NCBI GenBank assembly: GCA_031553225.1
Contig: JAVBLU010000010.1
Span: 1-64,000 of the forward strand
Direction of reading: 5' to 3'
DNA from: JAVBLU01 sp031553225
GTDB taxonomy: Bacteria; Bacillota; Clostridia; Christensenellales; UBA1750
Length of the DNA stretch: 64,000 nt
Shown: positions 16,904 through 23,779 of the stretch, one piece after another
Layout: the number at the start of each line of letters is the position of its first letter
Position numbering within the stretch: the first letter of the stretch is position 1
Position numbers and translations under genes: made by a program
Notes under the pieces: model-generated
Seen by the model: only the letters and a program-made list of their open reading frames with translations
Database searches by the model: none
What the model was told of the DNA's origin: nothing

Positions 16904-17293
16904 CCGGTCGACGAGCGGCTCACCAAGATGACGCAGAAGTGCAAGGAGGAGCAGGTGGAGATCGCCCAGAAGATGGACGCGCTTTAGGCGGAGCTGGACA
17001 AGGAAACCTGCCAATCCATGACCGCCGATGTGTTCATCGCCACCGCTCGCAAGTACACCCGCGCGAAGAAGCTGACGCCTCGGATGCTTAACGAGCTCAT
17101 CGAGCGCATCGAGGCGTATCAATCGGAAAAGGTGGACGGGGTTCATGTGCAGAAGCTCAGAACCCATTACACCTGCGTCGGCTCCATCGAGATACCCAGC
17201 ACTCTCAACCTGCCCGCTCCCGGAGTGCGGATGCAAACGAGAAAAGGAGTAACTGTTGGCTACTCCTTTTTTCCGCAAGTGGTGAACCTTTGA
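16904..17293 (+). pseudogene. Serine recombinase C-terminal fragment with in-frame TAG
   Basis: Residues such as DERLTKMTQKCKEEQ, MTADVFIATARKYTRAKKLT and MLNELIERIEAYQSEK match the C-terminal coiled-coil and tail of large serine recombinases from Firmicute elements. The catalytic, DNA-binding and zinc-ribbon parts are missing; a stop at 16901 precedes the homology. TAG at 16985-16987 interrupts what remains. It is not a duplicate of the intact recombinase at 6507, whose C-terminus differs. This is the scar of a second element, beside the FIST/kinase pair and the GGDEF gene, which might be its former cargo. Confidence 0.75.
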
Positions 17294-17477
17294 GTGTTCA
17301 TAAGGACAAACTCGGAAACCCGCGCCAAATAAGGCTTTACGACACAGACGAGCGAATGTTTCATCAAACTAGAGCCTGCGCGAGATGCTTACTCGAAATG
17401 CTTTTTCTTTTATGTTCCAGCCAGTATGCACAAGGACAAACTTATTGCCCCGCAAGGAACGGATGCTTTTTCGCAAC

Positions 17478-18563
17478 TTAGTAAACCACCTGGTCCCGTC
17501 CATTTTGCTTTGCCCGGTACAAGGCTTGGTCTGCCGCCTCCAAAATTTTTGAAAAAGTAATGCCTTTGTGATAGGTACTTATACCTCCACTGATGGTGAC
17601 ATTGATATTATTGCGCCATTGCACCTTTTTCAGATTTTCGCAGACGGCGTCCATTTTGGCAACGGCAGCCGACAATGAATCGTTCTTAAAAATAATTAAA
17701 AACTCTTCACCACCATAGCGACCAAAAACGTCGTTGCTTCCAAGATGGCTGGTGATGTGCGCGGAAAGCTTGACGAGCACCTCGTCGCCAAAGCTATGCC
17801 CGTAAGTGTCGTTTATGGACTTAAAGTGATCAATGTCTATTATGCAGATGGAAAGATCGGTGCCGCTATCATAGGCTTTGCGCATTTCCTCATCCAGGCA
17901 GGACGTGAGGAACCTGCGATTGTAGACTCCAGTCAGCGCATCCGTAACGGAACTGATTTCAAGCTGATTTACAAGCTTCTCCGACTCGCGTCTGGATTTC
18001 TCATAGTCGCTAAGCACTTGATAAGCAAGATAGACGCTAACGGAGTAACTCAAAATCATCCCCAGCGACAGATCGATATAATGGGACTTCCGATCCGGGT
18101 ACTGGGTGGTAATTTCGGGAAAATACAGTTCGAGTATAGTGAACGCAGCAAACATAACAATCACAATAACTAGAATAGCGGCTCTGAATTTTCCTTTGAA
18201 AGCAATGACAACAAATATACCGACCAGAACAACAAACGGCATCGTGGAGCCAGTGGCTCCGTTGGTAGAAAACCAAAGGGAAGGGAACAGCACAAAAATA
18301 GCGTACATTATGACGATGAAAGAGGGAACCTTCCACTTGCCGGTTTTGGCAAAATAAACAATGCAAATGCAATCTATTATTATATTGATCGATGGAATAA
18401 TGAGCGTCACAACACTTAAGTGCAATGAAATATTGCCGGCCAAGCCAATGGCCGACATAAAAATACCGGAAAAAGAAACAAGGAGAAAAGTTTTTTCTTC
18501 AAGCGATCTGTTTCTGGTAAAGAACTTTTCAGTTAGCGAATTCAATAGCAGCTTCAGCTTCAT
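17478..18563 (-). CDS. Membrane GGDEF protein (diguanylate cyclase)
   Basis: A 361-residue protein. The N-terminal ~195 residues hold five or six membrane helices (for example LLVSFSGIFMSAIGLAG and FVVLVGIFVVIAFKG). A short coiled coil leads to a complete GGDEF domain: SSVTDALTGVYNRRFL, IDIDHFKSINDTYGH and active-site GGEEF in RYGGEEFLIIF, so cyclic-di-GMP synthesis is expected. No RxxD inhibitory site is evident. Base composition is clearly poorer in GC than the flanks, which fits acquisition with the neighbouring recombinase fragment. No strong ribosome site is visible before ATG 18563. Palindromes GCTCATATGAGC (18577-18588) and CATCAC/GTGATG lie upstream. Confidence 0.93.
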   Translation of the reverse strand: MKLKLLLNSLTEKFFTRNRSLEEKTFLLVSFSGIFMSAIGLAGNISLHLSVVTLIIPSINIIIDCICIVYFAKTGKWKVPSFIVIMYAIFVLFPSLWFSTNGATGSTMPFVVLVGIFVVIAFKGKFRAAILVIVIVMFAAFTILELYFPEITTQYPDRKSHYIDLSLGMILSYSVSVYLAYQVLSDYEKSRRESEKLVNQLEISSVTDALTGVYNRRFLTSCLDEEMRKAYDSGTDLSICIIDIDHFKSINDTYGHSFGDEVLVKLSAHITSHLGSNDVFGRYGGEEFLIIFKNDSLSAAVAKMDAVCENLKKVQWRNNINVTISGGISTYHKGITFSKILEAADQALYRAKQNGRDQVVY

Positions 18564-18755
18564 ACAAAATATATCGGCTCATATGAGCAATTATTTAGGG
18601 CGACCAATGGTTGAAATACTCATCACTTTGTGATGAAACAGCATGGTATTCCTGAAAGTCATCTATACTAGCGAGCAGAAAAATGAAATCATTAATAACA
18701 GGATAGTGGACCACTTAAGGACACTTTGCGCGGTGTAGCTTATAAAACTGCAAAA

Positions 18756-18777
18756 CGAGTGTCCTTAAGGACACTCG
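18756..18777 (-). terminator. Terminator of the tRNA-Thr/Pro unit
   Basis: A perfect 22-bp palindrome (CGAGTGTCCTT and AAGGACACTCG) begins 3 bp past the tRNA-Pro CCA end. In the minus direction it is followed by TTTTGCAGTTTT. A 12-base part (CTTAAGGACACT) recurs at 18714-18725. Confidence 0.8.
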
Positions 18778-18780
18778 TAG

Positions 18781-18857
18781 TGGTCGAGGTGACAGGATTT
18801 GAACCTGCGACCTTTTGGTCCCGAACCAAACGCGCTACCAAGCTGCGCTACACCTCG
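18781..18857 (-). tRNA. tRNA-Pro (anticodon CGG)
   Basis: A 77-nt cloverleaf on the minus strand. The acceptor arms CGAGGTG and CACCTCG pair fully. The anticodon stem TTTGG/CCAAA encloses loop TTCGGGA, giving anticodon CGG. The T-arm holds GGTTCAAATCC. The CCA end is encoded. Confidence 0.97.
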
Positions 18858-18863
18858 ACGAAA

Positions 18864-18939
18864 TGGAGCCAACGAAGGGACTCGAACCCTTGACCTGCGG
18901 TTTACGAAACCGCTGCTCTACCGGCTGAGCTACGTTGGC
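18864..18939 (-). tRNA. tRNA-Thr (anticodon CGT)
   Basis: A 76-nt cloverleaf on the minus strand. The acceptor arms GCCAACG and CGTTGGC pair. The anticodon stem GCGGT/ACCGC encloses loop TTCGTAA, giving anticodon CGT. The T-arm holds GGTTCGAGTCC, and CCA is encoded. It lies 6 bp upstream of tRNA-Pro, so one transcript is likely. Confidence 0.97.
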
Positions 18940-18964
18940 ACGGCGCTTCGCGCTGACTTTACGC

Positions 18965-18993
18965 AGTATATCATACTCGCAGCGCCTTGGCAA
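18965..18993 (-). promoter_or_regulatory. Promoter of the tRNA-Thr/Pro unit
   Basis: On the minus strand TTGCCA (18993-18988), a 17-bp spacer and TATACT (18970-18965) lie 25 bp upstream of tRNA-Thr. In the rest of 18994-19312 I see no gene, and no clear terminator for the operon ending at 19313. Confidence 0.75.
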
Positions 18994-19312
18994 GCGCCAA
19001 CTTGGACTTTTTGGGCATTGGCCGCAGAGGGATACGGCGTGCCGGCAACGCCCCGAAGAGGAAGCGAGCAGCATTGTAACGCAGCTCCGAACAAGTCCAT
19101 AAGCGCTGAGGAGCTCTCTGTTCCGGCAGGCATATAAGATGCGCGCAGCGTCGCCAACGCGCCAGCCGCGGCGCTGCGCCGTCATCCAGGAAGCGTACGG
19201 CCAAAGGAAACCGCCGGAGCGAAGCGCTGGGCGTGCGCCGTGCGCCACTGCTCAGCGCGCCTGCGCAGCGGACGGCAGGGGGGCCTTGCGTGTGTCGTTT
19301 CTCCGTTCAGTG

Positions 19313-19870
19313 CTATTTGCGCTTGCGTTTGCGCTGTTGCGGGTTGACGTACGCTTTTTTGCGGCGAGGGGCGGCGGGTGCGACAGCGGCAGCCGCCGTG
19401 GCCGGACCTTGCGGTGGTGCAGCGGGCGGCGCTTGCGTGGAATCCTCCGCCGCCGCAGTGCTCGCAGATGCAGGGGACGCTGCCCGCTCGGCCCCTGTGG
19501 CGCGCTCGCGCTCGTCGATGGCGCGCTCGCATGCGGCGCGCAGCTGCAAAACGTCGTCGGCGACGTCCTCGGCGGCGGCGATCACCTCCAGCGCGCGCTG
19601 ATGGTGCGAGAGGTGCATCAGGCACATCACGTGGCGCTTCAGGCCCACGTTCGTGCCGGGGGTCAGTAAGCGCGCGGCCAGGATGTGATCCAGCGCATCC
19701 TCGTACTGCTCGCGCTGCATCAGCCGCGTGCCGCGTTCCAGCAGCCGTTCGGGCAGCGTGTACAGCGCGCGATAGGCGCCCAGCGGCACGCCGCAGCGGA
19801 CGCAGGTCGGCGCTTCGGAGCTGTTGCCGGCGGAGCAGATCGGGCAGGCGAAAGATAGAGTCTCCTGCAT
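19313..19870 (-). CDS. Zinc-ribbon/TPR-like protein B, last gene of chaperone-CHAT operon
   Basis: A 185-residue protein. Cys pairs FACPIC and CVRCGVPLGAY (residues ~8-30) form a predicted zinc ribbon. A helical TPR-like segment follows (EQYEDALDHILAARLLTPG, HHQRALEVIAAAEDVADD). The last ~60 residues are Ala/Pro-rich and end in a basic tail (QQRKRKRK). The first ~120 residues are paralogous to the gene just upstream, 16 bp away: both have CP-x-C, CGVPLxAY, then a matching leucine/arginine segment. It may be an adaptor that feeds substrates to the Hsp70 or Clp-like ATPase, judged only from context. I know no named family. Confidence 0.8.
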   Translation of the reverse strand: MQETLSFACPICSAGNSSEAPTCVRCGVPLGAYRALYTLPERLLERGTRLMQREQYEDALDHILAARLLTPGTNVGLKRHVMCLMHLSHHQRALEVIAAAEDVADDVLQLRAACERAIDERERATGAERAASPASASTAAAEDSTQAPPAAPPQGPATAAAAVAPAAPRRKKAYVNPQQRKRKRK

Positions 19871-19886
19871 GGTTGGTCCCTCCGTG

Positions 19887-20714
19887 CTATGTAGTCGTAC
19901 GCCCTGAATGGACGCTGTCGTGCAGCAAACGGTTCAGATGATCATGGGCTGTTTCCAGCAGATACGGATCGTTGTCGTCGATGGCGTCCATGGCTTCGTT
20001 CATTATGAGCGACAGGTACAGCAGGTGCGATGCGGGCGCGGAGGCGAAAAAGCGCATCCATGCGCAGGAAAATGACTGGAAGAAGCTGTCCGCCAGGGGA
20101 GCGATGGTCCGCCAACGTGTGATGCCGCGCAGGTTGTTCGCCACATGATTGTACATGAGTTCGTATTTGTCGGCATCACCCATACGGCATTGCTCCTCCA
20201 GCAGCTGTCGTACCAGCTGGGGATACGCTTGGTTAAACTCCGCGCGCGCCTCGGGCGGCAGTGCATCCAAACGGCGTTGGGCGCTGTCGGCCAGCTCCGC
20301 CGCGCGCAGCCGGTACGTCTGGTCCAGTTGCGGCTTGGCGGGCGGCGTCCTGTGCTGCAGGGCGTCGCGGCATAGCGCCGCCAGCGGCCCGGCCCAAGGC
20401 GGCTTGCACGGCGCTTCGGCCAGCGCGTCCAGCGCCCGTTGGTAGCGTTTCAACTCCACAAGGCACAGCGCATAACGGCGGAGAGCGGCGTCGCTCTCGG
20501 GCGCTAGGACGCGTGCCACGCCCAGGTGCGCAAGGGCCGCCGCGCTCCTCTGCCGCTGCGTGAGACGCACGCCGCGCGCGAGCGCTCTTCTGGGCAGAGA
20601 CAGCACCCGGTGATAAGCGAGCAGCGGCACGCCGCAGGAGGGGCAGCGCAAAGCGTCCGCCGCCTCCTGCATGCAAACGGGACATAGGTTATCCGCTATC
20701 GTCGCGTGCGCCAT
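19887..20714 (-). CDS. Zinc-ribbon/helical-repeat protein A, paralogue of the next gene
   Basis: A 275-residue protein. The zinc ribbon is LCPVCMQ...LRCPSCGVPLLAY (residues ~10-35), followed by a TPR-like unit (RSAAALAHLGVARVLAPESD, KRYQRALDALAEAP). A further all-helical ~150-residue domain, absent from the paralogue, holds EQCRMGDADKYELMYNHVAN and ends LETAHDHLNRLLHDSV. GAAAGGG lies 8 bases before the start. It begins 30 bp after the Hsp70 gene. Zinc ribbons with TPRs often act as chaperone adaptors (DnaJ uses zinc fingers for clients), so it may replace the client-binding part that the J-like protein here lacks; this is inference. Confidence 0.8.
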   Translation of the reverse strand: MAHATIADNLCPVCMQEAADALRCPSCGVPLLAYHRVLSLPRRALARGVRLTQRQRSAAALAHLGVARVLAPESDAALRRYALCLVELKRYQRALDALAEAPCKPPWAGPLAALCRDALQHRTPPAKPQLDQTYRLRAAELADSAQRRLDALPPEARAEFNQAYPQLVRQLLEEQCRMGDADKYELMYNHVANNLRGITRWRTIAPLADSFFQSFSCAWMRFFASAPASHLLYLSLIMNEAMDAIDDNDPYLLETAHDHLNRLLHDSVHSGRTTT

Positions 20715-20744
20715 CGAAGGGCCCTTTCCGCGCAGAATCGGCCG

Positions 20745-23282
20745 TTACGAGGGTACGTTGATCCGCGCGGCGTCGTCGCCGCCGGACCTGATCGCCCCCT
20801 GCGCCATCTGCATGATGCCTGCGAACTTGCGGCGCTCGGTGCTCACGTCGCTGTCGGGCATGGCTTCGTAGATTCCGTTGCGGATGGCGGTGACGTCCTT
20901 GATGCACTTGGTGATCGCCTGGCGTACCTCGGCCTTTGGGTTGTTCTCGGCGAGGTAGGCCTCCAGCTGCTTGATGCTCGTGTTGATCTGGCGCTTGAGT
21001 TTTTCGGCGGCCTCCTCGTCGTCGCCGCCCTGCGGGCCCTGCATGATCTGATAAACGTAGCTTCCCAACTCGCGCAGCTTGTCAAAGCACTCCTTAACCA
21101 GCTTGCGGTCTTTGCTCTCGTAGGCCTGCATGGCCGCATCGTTGACGCGGGCAAGCGCCGTGAGCACCTCGGATTCGCTGAAGTCCGGCGGTACGCCCTC
21201 GCGCATGCTGCCGATGCGCGCCACGATCATGCGCACGGTCATCACCAGTTTGACGAACTCCTCCTGGGGCGGGTCGAAGGGGAGAACGCGCATGCGCTCC
21301 ACAAGATCGGTGTACAGCGAGAGCTTGTCGGAAACCTTGGGCATCTCGTTGTCCTCAAAGCCGTCCTCGATGGCGCCGGAGAGGTTCTTTTCCTCGGCCA
21401 TGTAGCTGCCGCGCTCCCCGCCGGAGAACAGCTGCAGCCGCTTCTCGAACTCGGCGCGCAAGCGCTTCCACTCGGCGCGCAGCTTGTCGGGGTCGTACAC
21501 CTTCTCGGCCACGCGCGCTTCGATGTTCACGTCCTCGCCGCCCACGTTTCCCTCGATGGTGACGCGGAAGGTTTGATCGCATTCTACGTTGATGAGCACA
21601 GGCTCCCCGGGCTTCAGCTCTCGTTTGGGGATAACCTCCACATCGATCATCGGATCGTATCCTTGGTACAGGCGGAACAGCATGCGCTTGCGCGTGCCCT
21701 CGTTGGCGCGCAGCGTGTGCTCGCATGCGATGGGCAGAGGCGTTAAACGCTTGATGAGCGTGCGCTTGACGACCTGCTTGTCCTCCTCGCTCCACACGTC
21801 CAGGTTGATGTCCATGGGCATGACGAGCGGCGGAGGCGTGGCCTGGGAGGTCTTGGCCACCTTAAAAGGCTGCTTCAGCGCAACGCTGCCGGAGGGGGAG
21901 ACGACCTCGGCCGTCAGGTCCTGCAGGCCGTCCACATCCATGTCGTCCACGCTGAAGGCCCCGCTCTTTTGCACCTTGCCGGTGCCTATGCTGCGGCCCT
22001 CGCCGTTGCGGATGGTTACGCGGTAGCCCTCCGTTGCGGAAATGCCCTCTATCTGACCGGAGAGCGCAAGGCTGCCCTCGAACAAATCCTGCGTGAGGCG
22101 CATCTTCACCGCGTCGCCCGCAACCGTTCCGCCGGAGGTGGCGCACAGCGCAGCGCCGTACCCGACGGCAAAATCCGGCTCGTCGCACAGTATCTCGGTG
22201 TTGCGCACGTGGTCCTCGCCTTTGCAGAATTTTTCCTCCACGCGCCGCTTCACCAGGGGAACCTTGGTGGAGCCGCCCACGAGCAGCACCTGTTGAATGT
22301 CCTGCAGGCCGCTGATCTTTTTGTTCATCACCGCGGACTGGATCGCCTTGTCGCACTCGCGCATCGCGCCCTGCACCAGATCCTCGATGAGCGCCTCGAA
22401 CCTCTCGCGCGTGTAGCTGATATCCACGCGCACGGAGCGCCCCTCCTGGTCTTCAAAGATGTTGCTCGATTCAAAGAGCACGTCGGATTTACTGGAAAGC
22501 TCCTTCTTGAGCTCTTCGGCCTTGAGCACCAGCTTGGCCATGCGCAGCCGGTCCTCGGTGTCGTCGTCGGTGAGATCCAGCGTATACTCGCCCGAGTCCT
22601 GCAGCTCGTGCAGAAGGTCGCGCGCCAGGCGTTTGTCAAAATCGTCACCGCCAAGGAAGTTGTTGCCCGAGAGACCGAGCACCGTGGCAACGCCCATGGT
22701 CATGTTCACAAGCGACACGTCGAACGTGCCTCCGCCCAGGTCGAACACCAGGTAGTTGCCGTCGGGCAGATGATGTTTCCAAATGTAGAACATGGCCGCG
22801 GCGGTGGGTTCCTGCAGCACCTGCACTTCCTTCAGGCCGGCCTTTTCGCCCGCGCGGCGCGTGGCGTCCGTGGCGTTCACGTCGAAGTAGGCGGGCACGG
22901 TGATGATGGCGCGCGTTACGTCGTAGGTGTTGCCGTCCTCCAGCTTCTCCAGCTGAGCCTTCATGCAGCGCATGCACTCGGAGATGATGAGCGCGGAGAT
23001 CTCATCGGCCGCAAGCTCCCGCTCGCCGAGCTTAGTCAGCTCGGTGGAGCCCATGCGCCGCTTGATGGACACGACCGGCGCGTTGCTCGTGCCGCGATAG
23101 CTGTAGGCCAGGTACCCGGTGATGATCTCGCCGGTTTTCGGCTTGACGCCCACCACCGAGGGGATGATGTGGCGGCCCTGTCGGTCGGTGTGCGTGATGA
23201 CGTGCTCGTTCGTCTCGTCCATCATGGCCACGACCGAATTCGTGGTGCCAAGGTCGATGCCGATCATTCTGTCTATCGTCAT
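20745..23282 (-). CDS. Divergent long Hsp70 (DnaK-like) chaperone
   Basis: An 845-residue Hsp70. ATPase motifs are intact: GIDLGTTNS (8-16), ITVPAYFDVNATDATRRAG (128-146), FDLGGGTFDVS (180-190) and LLVGGSTKVP (333-342). The substrate domain is recognisable but divergent, and about 200 residues are added compared with DnaK (~610-640). The extra C-terminal part is helical (EEFVKLVMTVRMIVARIG, CDFDKLRELG-like segments) and has no EEVD-like end. AAGGAG lies 9 bases before ATG. The GrpE-like gene stops 21 bp upstream. It is unlikely to be the housekeeping DnaK, which normally sits with hrcA-grpE-dnaJ. It probably serves as ATP-driven clamp for the module's clients. Confidence 0.95.
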   Translation of the reverse strand: MTIDRMIGIDLGTTNSVVAMMDETNEHVITHTDRQGRHIIPSVVGVKPKTGEIITGYLAYSYRGTSNAPVVSIKRRMGSTELTKLGERELAADEISALIISECMRCMKAQLEKLEDGNTYDVTRAIITVPAYFDVNATDATRRAGEKAGLKEVQVLQEPTAAAMFYIWKHHLPDGNYLVFDLGGGTFDVSLVNMTMGVATVLGLSGNNFLGGDDFDKRLARDLLHELQDSGEYTLDLTDDDTEDRLRMAKLVLKAEELKKELSSKSDVLFESSNIFEDQEGRSVRVDISYTRERFEALIEDLVQGAMRECDKAIQSAVMNKKISGLQDIQQVLLVGGSTKVPLVKRRVEEKFCKGEDHVRNTEILCDEPDFAVGYGAALCATSGGTVAGDAVKMRLTQDLFEGSLALSGQIEGISATEGYRVTIRNGEGRSIGTGKVQKSGAFSVDDMDVDGLQDLTAEVVSPSGSVALKQPFKVAKTSQATPPPLVMPMDINLDVWSEEDKQVVKRTLIKRLTPLPIACEHTLRANEGTRKRMLFRLYQGYDPMIDVEVIPKRELKPGEPVLINVECDQTFRVTIEGNVGGEDVNIEARVAEKVYDPDKLRAEWKRLRAEFEKRLQLFSGGERGSYMAEEKNLSGAIEDGFEDNEMPKVSDKLSLYTDLVERMRVLPFDPPQEEFVKLVMTVRMIVARIGSMREGVPPDFSESEVLTALARVNDAAMQAYESKDRKLVKECFDKLRELGSYVYQIMQGPQGGDDEEAAEKLKRQINTSIKQLEAYLAENNPKAEVRQAITKCIKDVTAIRNGIYEAMPDSDVSTERRKFAGIMQMAQGAIRSGGDDAARINVPS

Positions 23283-23303
23283 GGTTGTCGCTCCTTACCA
23301 AAC

Positions 23304-23756
23304 TTATTGGGCCGGCGCGTCGGCAGTAAGGCCGATCACGCAGCCGTGCCTCAGAATTTTGCCGCCCTTGTCGATCTCCGGCGTGAGGGTTTCGCTAACA
23401 GAGTCGTGCTCCACGTCGCCCCGGCGGTAGCCTTCGATGGTGATGCGTTCGCGCAGCTCGTCCGTGAGGAGTTGGCCGGTGAAGTCGGTCATGTTGTAAC
23501 CCGCTCCCGCAAGGAGGGCAAGGCTGCGGCGCAGGAGATCCTGCGCGCTGCGGCCCGCGGCCTGCGGATCGTCCCGCTGCTTTGCCAGCGTAAGCGAGAA
23601 CTCATGCAACAGCAGAAGCATACCGACGATGGCGTTTTCATCGGCTTTCGCCGCGGCCGCGCATTCGTCCATCTGCGCTTTGTGCCATGCGGCCAACTCG
23701 CGCATCAGCTCCTGCGCGAGCCGTCGCGCGGACAGGTCTCCCTTGGTGGCGGACAT
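23304..23756 (-). CDS. GrpE-like nucleotide exchange factor
   Basis: A 150-residue protein. An N-terminal helical part (RLAQELMRELAAWHKAQMDE) is followed by the GrpE head. The end (HDSVSETLTPEIDKGGKILR, then HGCVIGL) matches the beta-domain signature in which GrpE proteins carry a TLxPG-like turn and GKVLRP. It is shorter than most GrpE proteins (~180-200) because the long coiled coil is reduced. It presumably releases ADP from the Hsp70 encoded 21 bp downstream. AGGAGG lies 8 bases before the start. A more general helical adaptor is possible, but the neighbouring Hsp70 makes GrpE the best reading. Confidence 0.75.
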   Translation of the reverse strand: MSATKGDLSARRLAQELMRELAAWHKAQMDECAAAAKADENAIVGMLLLLHEFSLTLAKQRDDPQAAGRSAQDLLRRSLALLAGAGYNMTDFTGQLLTDELRERITIEGYRRGDVEHDSVSETLTPEIDKGGKILRHGCVIGLTADAPAQ

Positions 23757-23779
23757 GGGTCATTCCTCCTATTCGGTCG

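Noticed and set aside
18726..18750. Partial tRNA remnant near the tRNA-Pro terminator (GGTGTAGC)
   Set aside because: Only eight bases match the tRNA-Pro 5' region; too short to support a remnant.
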